From Leclercia adecarboxylata (GTDB taxonomy: Bacteria > Pseudomonadota > Gammaproteobacteria > Enterobacterales > Enterobacteriaceae), in NCBI RefSeq assembly GCF_006171285.1, contig NZ_CP040889.1, positions 4,650,001-4,714,000 of the forward strand: a stretch of DNA of 64,000 nucleotides, read 5' to 3'. The translations under genes were made by a program, and so were the position numbers. Below are positions 10,031 through 18,490 of the stretch, in pieces. Under the pieces are notes generated by a model. That model searched no databases, was not told the DNA's origin, and was given only the letters and a program-made list of their open reading frames with translations. Each line of letters opens with the position of its first letter. The first letter of the stretch is position 1.

Positions 10031-10270
10031 TTATCGTTCAAAAAACAGAGCGATCAGCTGATTGTAATGGGCAATTTCTTCTTCATCTTCCGTCTGTTCT
10101 ACCCGGCGTAATAACCTGGTACAGATAGCAAGACGGCTTAGATTACGTCCCTCATTCAGGATCTCACCGACAATTAAGCCCAGCGTCTCCTGCTGGCTAC
10201 GCATACTGGCTTTATTAAAATAGGCGGTGATTGCCTCAGCTGAACTTTGACGCGAACTGTTGCCTCGCAT
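10031..10270 (-). CDS. ycgZ: YcgZ, connector protein, first gene of the ycgZ-ymgA-ariR operon
   Basis: 79 residues matching E. coli YcgZ: AITAYFNKASMRSQQETLG and VGEILNEGRNLSR are nearly the same. In E. coli the operon is repressed by the MerR-like BluR and released by the blue-light/cold sensor BluF, feeding into Rcs signalling. A MerR-type inverted repeat lies 68 bases upstream of the start. bluR and bluF are not in this window. Confidence 0.9.
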   Translation of the reverse strand: MRGNSSRQSSAEAITAYFNKASMRSQQETLGLIVGEILNEGRNLSRLAICTRLLRRVEQTEDEEEIAHYNQLIALFFER

Positions 10271-10701
10271 AGGTGCTCCGGATTGACATTTAGGTTAGGG
10301 GTTAAACTGATGTTAAAAATATACTAAACCTCAGTAGTTGTACATGGCGATTGTACAAGTTTTTGCGATTTTAATTAGCCAGCTAAGTTAGCTTTACAAA
10401 TAACAGCGTGTTAACAAGCACTTAAAATTGTCAGGCGTTCAAAAATTTACAAAACTTTCTTGCGTAAGTCTTTCATTAATAAAACTTAAGTATTACCCAT
10501 CAAGCATCTCTCCCTGCCTGAAATCAGCGCTTTCAGAAGATCGTAAGCCGCTCTGCGGACCGCTCATTTCGACACAAAGGCTGTACAACTTCTTGCATGT
10601 TCAGATACGCCCTGGGAAAGGAGAAAATTTTTCAGGGCTGCGCCTGACGTATAGCTACCCCAGTTTTTCACTGCATACGGTCATCAGGCGCAATCCCGGC
10701 C
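10271..10701. other. 431-base intergenic region between ycgZ and the oxidase gene
   Basis: AT-rich on the ycgZ side, where it carries the operator at 10338-10358 and the ycgZ promoter. From about 10430 to 10700 an open frame exists on the plus strand, but it overlaps the end of the oxidase gene, has no ribosome site and no recognisable similarity. I see no further gene. Confidence 0.6.
10338..10358. promoter_or_regulatory. BluR/MlrA-type operator upstream of ycgZ
   Basis: Perfect inverted repeat TTGTACA / TGTACAA with a seven-base spacer (21 bp in total). TTGTACA...TGTACAA half-sites are typical of the MlrA/BluR branch of the MerR family. The position 68-88 bases before ycgZ fits a promoter-spacer operator. 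Confidence 0.6.
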
Positions 10702-12087
10702 TTACACCGGCTTGATATTCTGATTCATCCGGAACAGATTCATCGGGTCGTACTTACTTTTCAGTTCCACCAGCCGATCCCAGGTTGCGCCGTAGGCAAA
10801 GGCGATACGGTCGGTCTCCTCCTGGGTGAGGAAGTTGATATAGGCCCCGCTGCTGGCGAAAGGCTGGGTTTTGGCGAAGAACTCCCGGGCCCAGGCGACG
10901 CAGCGTTCATCCTCTTCGGCGGTTTCCCAGCGCCCGTGCACGTTCATGACGTAGTTTGCATCCCGGCTTGAGTAGGCCATCGCCTCGGGCGCAACCTGGG
11001 TCGTATGGCCGCCAATGGTGCCAATGAAGATCTCGCAATGAGGTGACGGCAGTCTGGCGGCGTAGTCGACGATGGCATCGATGACGCCCTCGCTGATTTG
11101 CACGAAGTTGTGCGATTTCCAGTAGTTACGCGCCCCTTTTGCCAGCAGCGGATCGAAGGCCTGCTGCCAGGCGACGTAGGGCATTACGCCGATGTGCTCG
11201 CCGATTGCCGTGCCGAACCCGCGCAGCGGCGCAATGAGTTGCTCGCCCATTTCGGGATGGCCCACATAGCACAGAGCGAGCGCCACCATCTCCTTCCCGT
11301 GCGCCTCTTCAGGCAGGAAAGGCAGCGGCGGCGCCTTGCGGGTGACCATCCAGACGTTCAGCTCTTCCGGCATCGTCTGGGTGAAGCGGGCAAACTGCGA
11401 TATCACGGACCTCGCTTGATCAAACGGAAAAACGATCAGCCCGCTCAGCACGTCCGGCCCGACGGGGTGCAGCTGGAATTCGAAGCGCGTTACCACGCCA
11501 AAATTGCCCCCGCCGCCCCGTAGTCCCCAGAAGAGATCCGCGTTTTCGGATCCGCTGGCATGCAGCAGACGGCCATCTGCCGTAACAACTTCCGCAGAGA
11601 GCAGATTGTCGATGGTCATACCGTACTTGCGGCTCAGCCAGCCAAACCCGCCCCCCAGCGTCAGGCCGGCCACCCCGGTGGTGGAATTAATGCCCAGCGG
11701 CGTGGCAAGCCCATGCGCCTGTGCCGCCGCATCAAAATCACCCAGCGTGCAGCCGGGCTCGACGGTGGCCCGACGGGTGTTCAGGTCCACCTCTACCCGC
11801 TTCATCAGCGAAAGGTCGATCATCAGACCGTCGTCACAGACGGCATTGCCAGCGATGTTGTGCCCTCCTCCCCGGATTGAGATGAGAAGATGTTGCTCGC
11901 GTCCAAACTGGATGGCTTGCACTACGTCCTCGGTGGATGTGCAGCGAACGATGAGCGCGGGCTTGCGGTCGATCATGGCATTCCAGATCTGACGCACCTC
12001 GTGGTAATCGTCATCTTCAGGAAAAAGTATCTTCCCCTGAAAATGCGCTCTGAACTCATCGATTTCTGCCTTTGATAACGCCTTCAT
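10702..12087 (-). CDS. FAD-binding oxidoreductase, berberine-bridge-enzyme type
   Basis: 461 residues: a PCMH-type FAD-binding domain (about residues 38-210) with GGGHN and His76, the residue that carries the 8-alpha-histidyl FAD link in this family, and a C-terminal berberine-bridge segment ending in YDPMNLFRMNQNI. The second, cysteinyl link site is absent (GVAGLTLGGGFGWLSRKYG contains no Cys), so FAD is probably held by a single covalent bond. These enzymes oxidise sugars, alcohols or aromatic substrates with oxygen or another acceptor; the substrate here cannot be told. No export signal. Monocistronic. Confidence 0.85.
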   Translation of the reverse strand: MKALSKAEIDEFRAHFQGKILFPEDDDYHEVRQIWNAMIDRKPALIVRCTSTEDVVQAIQFGREQHLLISIRGGGHNIAGNAVCDDGLMIDLSLMKRVEVDLNTRRATVEPGCTLGDFDAAAQAHGLATPLGINSTTGVAGLTLGGGFGWLSRKYGMTIDNLLSAEVVTADGRLLHASGSENADLFWGLRGGGGNFGVVTRFEFQLHPVGPDVLSGLIVFPFDQARSVISQFARFTQTMPEELNVWMVTRKAPPLPFLPEEAHGKEMVALALCYVGHPEMGEQLIAPLRGFGTAIGEHIGVMPYVAWQQAFDPLLAKGARNYWKSHNFVQISEGVIDAIVDYAARLPSPHCEIFIGTIGGHTTQVAPEAMAYSSRDANYVMNVHGRWETAEEDERCVAWAREFFAKTQPFASSGAYINFLTQEETDRIAFAYGATWDRLVELKSKYDPMNLFRMNQNIKPV

Positions 12088-12136
12088 GATTGTTCCCCCT
12101 GCTCTGTTTAACCCTACTAATTATGGTAGGTTTGAG

Positions 12137-12188
12137 AGCGTCGGGCGTTAAAAATGGGGTAGCAAGCCGGGCCTCCCCCGACGCTTTT
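12137..12188 (+). other. Long-loop inverted repeat in the leader of the 12261 operon
   Basis: AGCGTCGGG (12137-12145) pairs perfectly with CCCGACGCT (12177-12185), followed by TTTC. This could be an attenuator-like hairpin or a weak terminator; the 31-base loop makes either uncertain. Confidence 0.35.
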
Positions 12189-12260
12189 CAGCATAACCTT
12201 AAGGCAACATCTCTATTTCCCTACCAGACTTAGGCTTTTTACTTTTAAGGAGCCCACGCC

Positions 12261-12458
12261 ATGAGGCGTCTGTTTACGTCGATTTTCTCCAGCCCCGAGT
12301 CGCTGCTACAGGTAATGAGCCAACAGGAAATTATTGAAGCCGTGGAGGACGGGGATCGCATTATTATCGATCAGGATGGTAACGCCTCGGTCAACTTCAA
12401 AAGCCGGGAGGTGCGGGAGGACTTTCTGCGCCATGTTAACGCGCTGAAGAGGGCCTGA
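12261..12458 (+). CDS. Small hypothetical protein, first gene of a two-gene unit
   Basis: 65 residues with a good AAGGAG site nine bases before the ATG. The sequence is acidic in the middle (EAVEDGDRIIIDQDGN) and has no membrane segment. It ends one base before the ATG of the following membrane protein, so the pair is surely co-translated. I do not recognise the family. Confidence 0.75.
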   Translation: MRRLFTSIFSSPESLLQVMSQQEIIEAVEDGDRIIIDQDGNASVNFKSREVREDFLRHVNALKRA

Positions 12459-12459
12459 G

Positions 12460-13230
12460 ATGGGAACGGCGATCTTTATGGTGCTGATGGTTTCCGGGTA
12501 CTGGTACACCAGCCGCGATCTCTCCACCCGCTTTAAAATCAAGCGATCCTTTGGCTGGGACGTCTATTTTCTCGTGGCGCTCTACGGCTGCATCTTCGTA
12601 TTGCAGGGCGTGCTTGCCACCGGCCTGGTGTGGCTGGTGCTCCTCGCCGCCTCCTGGGCCGCCAATACTTTCCACTTTGCCTCGCAGGACTACGCCAACT
12701 GGCAAATGGACTTTATGAACTGGAGCTTTCTGGGGATTCAGGCACCGGTGGTGGTGATGCTGGCCTTCGCCATTCTGTTTTGTCTCTACCGTTCGAACTG
12801 GGCGGGCAGCGCCAGGCTGGACGGCGAAGGCCGCAAGCAGCTTTACAAGCGCCTGTCACAGGCCAGCGGTATTGAACAACTGCTCTATCAGTGCATGGAG
12901 GAAGGCGAACTGGCGCTGGTGACGCTGAAATCGCGGCGGATCTATATCGGCATGATCCATACCGCGACCCTGGAATATGAAAAAACCGCCAATATCGTGC
13001 TGATCCCGATGCTGAGCGGCTATCGCGACGGCAAAACGCTGAGCCTGTGCATTGAGCATAACTACAGCAAATGGTACGCCGACCACGATATTACGCTCGA
13101 TTCACAGCCCAAAAGCGCGATGGCTTTCCGCAAGGTGATCATGCTGGACCAAATTGAAAGTCTTTCACTTTTCGATCCTGCCAGCGCCAGTTCGCTGGAT
13201 CTGGAACGGCACGCGGAGAGTGCAGAGTGA
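12460..13230 (+). CDS. Hypothetical inner-membrane protein
   Basis: 256 residues. Hydrophobic segments lie at about 35-62 and 83-110, and perhaps at the N-terminus (1-16); the C-terminal 140 residues are soluble, with an alpha/beta look (ALVTLKSRRIYIGMI, VIMLDQIESLSLF). It follows the 65-residue gene with a one-base gap. Family and function not recognised; the cytosolic domain may sense or bind something. Confidence 0.75.
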   Translation: MGTAIFMVLMVSGYWYTSRDLSTRFKIKRSFGWDVYFLVALYGCIFVLQGVLATGLVWLVLLAASWAANTFHFASQDYANWQMDFMNWSFLGIQAPVVVMLAFAILFCLYRSNWAGSARLDGEGRKQLYKRLSQASGIEQLLYQCMEEGELALVTLKSRRIYIGMIHTATLEYEKTANIVLIPMLSGYRDGKTLSLCIEHNYSKWYADHDITLDSQPKSAMAFRKVIMLDQIESLSLFDPASASSLDLERHAESAE

Positions 13231-13265
13231 ATTTTTTTCACGATCATGAAGATGGCTCATGTTGC

Positions 13266-13393
13266 AGTGAAATTTAGTCGCTTTCACTCCCCTCCTGGCT
13301 CTGGCATAACGTTACTCATATTAACGTATGAGCAACATAAAGGGTGATTTCGCAACAGCGTCACGCTTTATGCCAGAGCCAGGAAACGTCACC
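13266..13393 (+). promoter_or_regulatory. Highly structured mesX leader, candidate cis-regulatory RNA
   Basis: Four helices can be drawn. P0: AGTGAAA 13266-13272 with 13282-13288. P1: CCTGGCTCTGGC 13294-13305 with 13372-13383, perfect over 12 bp and extendable to 16. P2: 13311-13320 with 13327-13336, one mismatch. P3: 13337-13347 with 13361-13371, one mismatch, plus an inner CGC/GCG stem. P2 and P3 fill P1 with no unpaired base between P2, P3 and the P1 3' strand, a three-way junction. The AGGA ribosome site of mesX (13381-13384) lies mostly in the P1 3' strand and would be hidden. Bases 13368-13371 can join either P1 or P3. The structure is read by eye; no function is demonstrated. Confidence 0.6.
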
Positions 13394-14377
13394 ATGAATA
13401 ACGATTTCACCTTTACCATTAAGCGCAGCCGTTTCGATGAGAATTACAATCCTTCGGAAAACACGCGCATCACCACCAATTTTGCCAATCTGGCCCGCGG
13501 GGATAACCGTCAGCAGAACCTGCGCAACACCCTGGTGATGATGGATAATCGCTTCAACACCCTGGCGCACTGGGACAACCCGAAAGGCGATCGTTATTCC
13601 GTCGAACTGGACATTATCTCCGTTGAGATGAATATCGCAGGTGAAGACAATGCCACCACCTTCCCGGCGATTGAAATTTTAAAAACCAATATCATTGATA
13701 AAAAAACCAACGAGCGTATCGAAGGGATCGTCGGGAATAACTTCTCGTCCTATGTCCGGGATTATGATTTCAGCGTACTGCTGCCCGATCACAATAAAAA
13801 CCAGCCTGAATTCAGCATTCCGGATAACTTTGGCGAACTGCACGGCAACATCTTTAAGCACTTCGTTAATTCTGCGGAATATAAAGCTAACTTCAGCAAA
13901 CCGCCCGTGATCTGCCTGAGCGTCTCCAACAAAAACAGCTACCAGCGTATTGGCAATGTGCATCCGGTTTTAGGCATTGAGTACCAGCAGGAAGGCACCT
14001 CACTGACGGAGGCCTATTTCAAAAAGATGGGCCTCCAGGTTCGCTATTTTATGCCGCCAGACAGCGCCGCGCCGCTGGCATTTTTCTTCTCCGGCGATTT
14101 GCTGAGCGACTACACCTTCCTGGAACTGATCGGCACTATCAGCACCATGGAGACTTTCCAGAAAATCTATCGTCCTGAGATTTACAACGCCAACTCGGTG
14201 GCCGGGCACTATTACCAGCCCAGCCTGACGAACCAGGATCACTCCCTGACCAAGATTGTTTACGATCGCGAAGAGCGTAGCCAGCTGGCGATTGAGCAGG
14301 GAAAATTTACCGAGAAACATTTCATCAAGCCGTACAAAAATATTCTTGAGCAATGGTCTGCTCACTGCGCGCTTTGA
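13394..14377 (+). CDS. mesX: MesX, DUF1852 partner of the MesD methionine synthase
   Basis: 327 residues of the DUF1852 family. The start at 13394 has AGGA nine bases upstream; the frame is open back to 13328 but that ATG has no ribosome site and lies inside the structured leader. DUF1852 proteins occur beside MesD and, in Acinetobacter baylyi, MesX is needed with MesD for folate-independent, oxygen-dependent methionine synthesis; its exact chemistry is not established as far as I know. The gap to mesD is 27 bases, so the two are an operon. Confidence 0.85.
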   Translation: MNNDFTFTIKRSRFDENYNPSENTRITTNFANLARGDNRQQNLRNTLVMMDNRFNTLAHWDNPKGDRYSVELDIISVEMNIAGEDNATTFPAIEILKTNIIDKKTNERIEGIVGNNFSSYVRDYDFSVLLPDHNKNQPEFSIPDNFGELHGNIFKHFVNSAEYKANFSKPPVICLSVSNKNSYQRIGNVHPVLGIEYQQEGTSLTEAYFKKMGLQVRYFMPPDSAAPLAFFFSGDLLSDYTFLELIGTISTMETFQKIYRPEIYNANSVAGHYYQPSLTNQDHSLTKIVYDREERSQLAIEQGKFTEKHFIKPYKNILEQWSAHCAL

Positions 14378-14404
14378 TTAATTAAAACGATAAGGTCACC
14401 TGTT

Positions 14405-15436
14405 ATGAAAATATTACTTCCCACCTCCACGGCCGGCAGCCTGCCGAAACCGTCCTGGCTGGCACAACCGGAGACCCTCTGGTCGCCGTGGAAATTGCAG
14501 AACGAGGAATTACTCGCCGGGAAACAGGATGCGCTGCGTCTCTCTCTGGACGATCAGCTGCGGGCCGGGATTGATATCGTCAGCGACGGTGAACAGACCC
14601 GCCAGCACTTCGTCACCACCTTTATCGAGCACCTCAGCGGCGTCGATTTTGAGAAACGCGAAGTGGTGAAAATCCGTAACCGCTATGATGCGAGCGTGCC
14701 GACCGTCGTGGGTGCCGTCTCCCGCCAGAAGCCGGTGTTTGTTGACGATGCGAAGTACTTACGTCAGCTCACCACCCAGCCGATCAAATGGGCGTTGCCG
14801 GGCCCGATGACCATGATCGACACCCTTTACGACAACCACTACAAAAGCCGCGAAAAACTGGCCTGGGAGTTCGCAAAAATTCTCAACCAGGAAGCCAGAG
14901 AACTGGAAGCGGCCGGGGTCGATATTATTCAGTTCGACGAACCTGCCTTTAACGTCTTCTTTGATGAGGTGAATGACTGGGGGATCGCCGCCCTGGAGCG
15001 CGCCATCGAAGGGCTGAAATGCGAAACGGCGGTGCACATCTGCTACGGATACGGCATTAAAGCCAATACCGACTGGAAGAAGACGCTGGGCTCAGAGTGG
15101 CGCCAGTACGAAGAGGCGTTCCCAAAACTGCAGACCTCAAATATCGATATTATCTCGCTGGAGTGCCACAACTCCCGCGTGCCGATGGATCTGCTGGAAC
15201 TTATTCGCGGTAAAAAGGTGATGGTCGGGGCCATCGACGTGGCAACCCATACCGTCGAGACGCCAGAAGAGGTGGCCGCTACGCTGCGCAGGGCGCTGCA
15301 GTTCGTCGATGCGGACAAGCTCTACCCTTCCACCAACTGTGGGATGGCGCCGTTATCCCGTGAGGTGGCGAACGGTAAGCTCAACGCATTAAGCGCCGGA
15401 GCGGAGATAATCCGCAGGGAACTGGCGGGGAAATAA
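14405..15436 (+). CDS. mesD: MesD, folate-independent methionine synthase (core-MetE family)
   Basis: 343 residues corresponding to the C-terminal catalytic half of MetE without the folate-binding half. Zinc ligands are all present: His211 and Cys213 (VHICYG), Glu253 (SLECHNSR) and Cys312 (STNCGMAP). The enzyme methylates homocysteine. The methyl donor of the MesD class is not a folate and works together with MesX; the donor is unresolved to my knowledge. A GC hairpin (15445-15469) follows before the convergent siderophore reductase gene. Confidence 0.87.
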   Translation: MKILLPTSTAGSLPKPSWLAQPETLWSPWKLQNEELLAGKQDALRLSLDDQLRAGIDIVSDGEQTRQHFVTTFIEHLSGVDFEKREVVKIRNRYDASVPTVVGAVSRQKPVFVDDAKYLRQLTTQPIKWALPGPMTMIDTLYDNHYKSREKLAWEFAKILNQEARELEAAGVDIIQFDEPAFNVFFDEVNDWGIAALERAIEGLKCETAVHICYGYGIKANTDWKKTLGSEWRQYEEAFPKLQTSNIDIISLECHNSRVPMDLLELIRGKKVMVGAIDVATHTVETPEEVAATLRRALQFVDADKLYPSTNCGMAPLSREVANGKLNALSAGAEIIRRELAGK

Positions 15437-15444
15437 GCGTTCAG

Positions 15445-15469
15445 GCCGGGCACGCGAGGCGCGCCCGGC
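15445..15469. terminator. GC-rich hairpin between convergent mesD and siderophore reductase genes
   Basis: Perfect stem GCCGGGC / GCCCGGC with an 11-base loop, between two converging genes. There is no T run on either side, so it may only stabilise 3' ends. Confidence 0.45.
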
Positions 15470-15472
15470 TGA

Positions 15473-16366
15473 TTACAAACGGCGGCCGCGAGCCCAGTAG
15501 GCCATAAAGCTGATTGTCTCCTTCGACAGGTTTCGTTCCCCGCTCAGATAACGTCGCAGATGCTTCACCGCGCTGGATTCCGCCGCCACCCAGCCGTGGA
15601 ACCGATTATCGCTTTGCGCGCGATCCCACAGCAGTTCTCCTTCGGCCTCTTCCCGCACCTCCTGACTCCGGGTCAGGGCATACTCCGGCAGCTTCACGTG
15701 CTGTTTGACGGCCTGTAGCAGGGCTTCACCGTGGCAGGCCCCGGTCAACTCGCGCGCCCGCCAGTGCACTTCCGCAAAGTCATAGGCGCTGAGATCGATA
15801 CAGTCGCCCTGCTTCGGCACTTCGATAAACACCTGTACCTGCGGGGGCGTATCACGCTGAGCAAGTTGCTCCAGGATCCCTTTCACCGCAGGCCAGGCCG
15901 TTTCATCCGCAATAATCAGTCCCTGTTCTGCCTGAGGATGGGGATCCCACTCGTAGCCCCCGCTGTCTTCGGGGTAGTCACGGTTGGGCGCGACGATCTG
16001 CAGTTCATCGCCCGGTTGTGCCCCTGTTGCCCAGGCAGACGCCGGACCTTCGGTGCCGTGCATGACAAACTCCACCTCCATCTCGCAGGCCTCGATGTTC
16101 ACCCGACGCAGCGTGTAGGTGCGCAGGATCGGCCGTATCGCTTCCGGCAGAGACTTGATTTGCTCCCACCAGGATCCTTCTGGGGTCAACGCCAATGGCG
16201 TGCCGTTCAGCGACGGGAAAAGCAGTTTAATGCGCTGATCCGGTGCGTCTGATTTCATATGGCGCACGTCGTCGCCCCGGAACACGCAGCGCAGCATAGA
16301 GGGAGAAAGCACCTCTTTTCGCGCCAGTTTTACGTTGAATAAGCGATAACTCTGCACAGCCGACAT
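15473..16366 (-). CDS. Siderophore-interacting protein, FAD-dependent ferric-siderophore reductase
   Basis: 297 residues of the ViuB/YqjH type: an FAD-binding beta-barrel with RTYTLR (about residues 101-106) and a C-terminal NAD(P)H-binding half with GLIIADETAWPA and FMAYWARGR. It reduces ferric siderophores in the cytoplasm to release iron. It is about 40 residues longer than E. coli YqjH. A Fur-like box (16419-16437) lies 53-71 bases upstream, so iron starvation should induce it. No uptake genes adjoin it. Confidence 0.87.
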   Translation of the reverse strand: MSAVQSYRLFNVKLARKEVLSPSMLRCVFRGDDVRHMKSDAPDQRIKLLFPSLNGTPLALTPEGSWWEQIKSLPEAIRPILRTYTLRRVNIEACEMEVEFVMHGTEGPASAWATGAQPGDELQIVAPNRDYPEDSGGYEWDPHPQAEQGLIIADETAWPAVKGILEQLAQRDTPPQVQVFIEVPKQGDCIDLSAYDFAEVHWRARELTGACHGEALLQAVKQHVKLPEYALTRSQEVREEAEGELLWDRAQSDNRFHGWVAAESSAVKHLRRYLSGERNLSKETISFMAYWARGRRL

Positions 16367-16418
16367 ACCTTCACCTTAACGCGCGTCGTGAATTTGTGAT
16401 GTGCCGATGGTAACAAAC

Positions 16419-16437
16419 GAAAATGATAATGAGAACG
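16419..16437. promoter_or_regulatory. Fur box upstream of the siderophore reductase
   Basis: GAAAATGATAATGAGAACG closely follows the Fur consensus of repeated GATAAT hexamers. It lies between the reductase start and the glutathione peroxidase end and so serves the reductase. Confidence 0.75.
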
Positions 16438-16470
16438 CTTATTAAGTGCGGAGTGCTGCGATTCAAAACC

Positions 16471-16953
16471 TTACTTTTCAAGGGCAGCCACGATAGCGGC
16501 TTCCATCTTCTCCGGGGTGGTTATCGGCGCAAAACGCTTGATCGGTTTGCCGTCGCGCCCGATCAGGAATTTCGTGAAGTTCCACTTGATCCGCCCGCCC
16601 AGCACGCCGGGCAATGCGTCCTTCAGGTAACGAAACACCGGGTGCGCAGCCGCGCCGTTAACCTCGACTTTCTCGAACATCGGGAAGCTCACGCCGTAGT
16701 TGATGTGGCAGGTCCGGGCGATGTCATCAGCCCCGCCGGGCTCCTGCTTGCCGAACTGGTTGCAGGGAAAACCCAGCACCACCAGCCCCTGAGCGGCGTA
16801 CTTTTTATAGAGCGTTTCAAGACCTGCGTATTGGGGGGTGAAGCCGCACTGGCTGGCCGTGTTGACCACCAGAACGACTTTACCCGCATAGCCGGCCATG
16901 GAGATGGGCTCGCCACTCAGGCGGGTGGCAGAAAGTTGATGAAAATTCGTCAT
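16471..16953 (-). CDS. Glutathione peroxidase family protein
   Basis: 160 residues, the normal length. Catalytic tetrad motifs are visible: NTASQCGFTPQY (peroxidatic Cys), FPCNQFGKQEP (Gln; with the second Cys typical of thioredoxin-dependent members) and KWNFTKFLI (Trp, Asn). It reduces peroxides, most likely using thioredoxin. The ATG at 16953 has GAGG 8-9 bases upstream; the frame runs 17 codons further up without support. It lies 60 bases downstream of the DUF1254 protein gene on the same strand. Confidence 0.88.
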   Translation of the reverse strand: MTNFHQLSATRLSGEPISMAGYAGKVVLVVNTASQCGFTPQYAGLETLYKKYAAQGLVVLGFPCNQFGKQEPGGADDIARTCHINYGVSFPMFEKVEVNGAAAHPVFRYLKDALPGVLGGRIKWNFTKFLIGRDGKPIKRFAPITTPEKMEAAIVAALEK

Positions 16954-17012
16954 CCAAAAAACCTCAAAATCATGATGGCACCCTGCCACCGGCAAGGTGC
17001 CCACAGAAAAAC

Positions 17013-18476
17013 TTACTTCACCGTTTCAATTTTAGGCGGCTGCCAGGTGCCATCCAGAATCGGCTGTTCACCCCAGTACGCGCGAATGTAGAGGGACAAA
17101 TTGCCGTCAGGCGCCGGAAGCCAGTTATTAACTTTATCATCTGATGGGCGGGTTTTGCTGACATACAGCGTCAGGGAGCCGTCATCGTTGTACTTCAGGT
17201 TTTTGTTTTTGGTCCCCAGCGAGAAGCGGTTCAGCTCGTTAGGGCTGAACAGATGCTTACTGTTATAGAGCGTTAATGACCAGAACCCTTTCACCGGCGG
17301 CAGTTCGCCTTTCGCGAAGGTCACCGTGTAGTCATGGTCACCGGATAGCTGGGTGCCCGCAGCATCGTTATCGGTGTAGAAATACTGGGTTTCGTTCGGT
17401 TTGTTATCGAACATGTTCGATTTTGAGGTGCCGGTACGGTTGTAGTAGTCCACCCCAAACTCGGCGTTGTTTTTTGAACGGTTCCAGCCGTTGCCCGCCG
17501 GTACGCCGTTGTTCTTCCACTTAAAGAAATCAGCAATGACGGTTTTATCCGTCTCTACGGCGGCAGCATCCATCCATTTGCGGATTTCCGGGTTTTTCTT
17601 GCCGGCCTCGACAAGGTGACGGTACTGGGCGTACATGGCCTCTTCGCCAGGCAGCGGCGGCACTTTTTCCAGCACATTGGCGAACTGGTCGAAGAATTTC
17701 TCCGGAATAACCCAACGCGTCTCGCCTGCGCTGGCATCCGGTTTATCGCCGATGGCCGGGATTTTCGAGTATTCGAAGGATTTCATTTTGCCGTCAAACT
17801 GACTCAGCGGGTAGGTCATAATCTCTTTGATCGGGGCCTGGATCGCCGCCCGGTCTTCCGGGGTGTCATCCATCTGGACGCGAGGAATAACGTTGGCCAT
17901 TTCGGTGGAGGACTGAATCACACCGTTAATGCCCTGCGGGGTTTCCCCTTTCCAGTTGGGCCCGACAAGCAGATAAAAACCGGGTTTGGTGGCGTAAGGT
18001 TTACCGACGTTACCAATCTGATTGGTGCGGGCATCGTAAATGGCGTACACCCAGAAGCGTTCGCCGAAATCGGGAACCTGGATCACAATCGGCTCTTTAT
18101 CCAGTTCGAAGAAGCCCAGCCCGTAGGCCACGTCCTGGTTTGGACAGGTAACGAAGGTCTCCTCCGGCTTGATGTAGTCCGTCAGCATGCTGAGCTGGCC
18201 CATCGGCGCTACCGGCACCATGCCGCCGTTCAGCGCCGGGTAAGGCGCTTTGGTGATGGTTTCCCGACGGTTAAACTGATTCACCATCGGCCAGCCCCAG
18301 ATATAGGCCTGCTGCGCGATGGCTTTGACATAGCTCTCCGGCATGGTGACATCCGCCGACGGCTGCGTGAGCTGATCGAACTGGGTGGCATGAGGAATGG
18401 TGAGCGGTTCGGTCTGGGCGAACGCGCCCGCGCTAAGCGCCAGAGTTGTAAACAGTGCGAGATACTTTATTTTCAT
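17013..18476 (-). CDS. Exported DUF1254/DUF1214 protein (second of a tandem pair)
   Basis: 487 residues from the ATG at 18476, which has AGGTGA eight bases upstream; an ATG four codons earlier has its ribosome site too close. A clean signal peptide (MKIKYLALFTTLALSAGAFA) sends it to the periplasm. The N-terminal half has the DUF1254 pattern (AYIWGWPMVNQFNRRE, CPNQDVAYG) and the C-terminal half the DUF1214 pattern (GFWSLTLYNSKHLF, SLYIRAYWGE). The family has no agreed activity. It is a distant paralogue of the upstream gene, 14 bases away, and both must share a transcript. Confidence 0.85.
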   Translation of the reverse strand: MKIKYLALFTTLALSAGAFAQTEPLTIPHATQFDQLTQPSADVTMPESYVKAIAQQAYIWGWPMVNQFNRRETITKAPYPALNGGMVPVAPMGQLSMLTDYIKPEETFVTCPNQDVAYGLGFFELDKEPIVIQVPDFGERFWVYAIYDARTNQIGNVGKPYATKPGFYLLVGPNWKGETPQGINGVIQSSTEMANVIPRVQMDDTPEDRAAIQAPIKEIMTYPLSQFDGKMKSFEYSKIPAIGDKPDASAGETRWVIPEKFFDQFANVLEKVPPLPGEEAMYAQYRHLVEAGKKNPEIRKWMDAAAVETDKTVIADFFKWKNNGVPAGNGWNRSKNNAEFGVDYYNRTGTSKSNMFDNKPNETQYFYTDNDAAGTQLSGDHDYTVTFAKGELPPVKGFWSLTLYNSKHLFSPNELNRFSLGTKNKNLKYNDDGSLTLYVSKTRPSDDKVNNWLPAPDGNLSLYIRAYWGEQPILDGTWQPPKIETVK

Positions 18477-18490
18477 CACGTCATTCACCT

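Noticed and set aside
10428-10715. A 95-codon plus-strand frame upstream of the oxidase 3' end.
   Set aside because: Overlaps the convergent oxidase gene, lacks a ribosome site, and its composition is not protein-like.
13294-13383. Reading the long inverted repeat as the terminal repeats of a small transposable element.
   Set aside because: No target-site duplication flanks it, the inside folds without spare sequence, and the position against the mesX ribosome site favours a regulatory structure.
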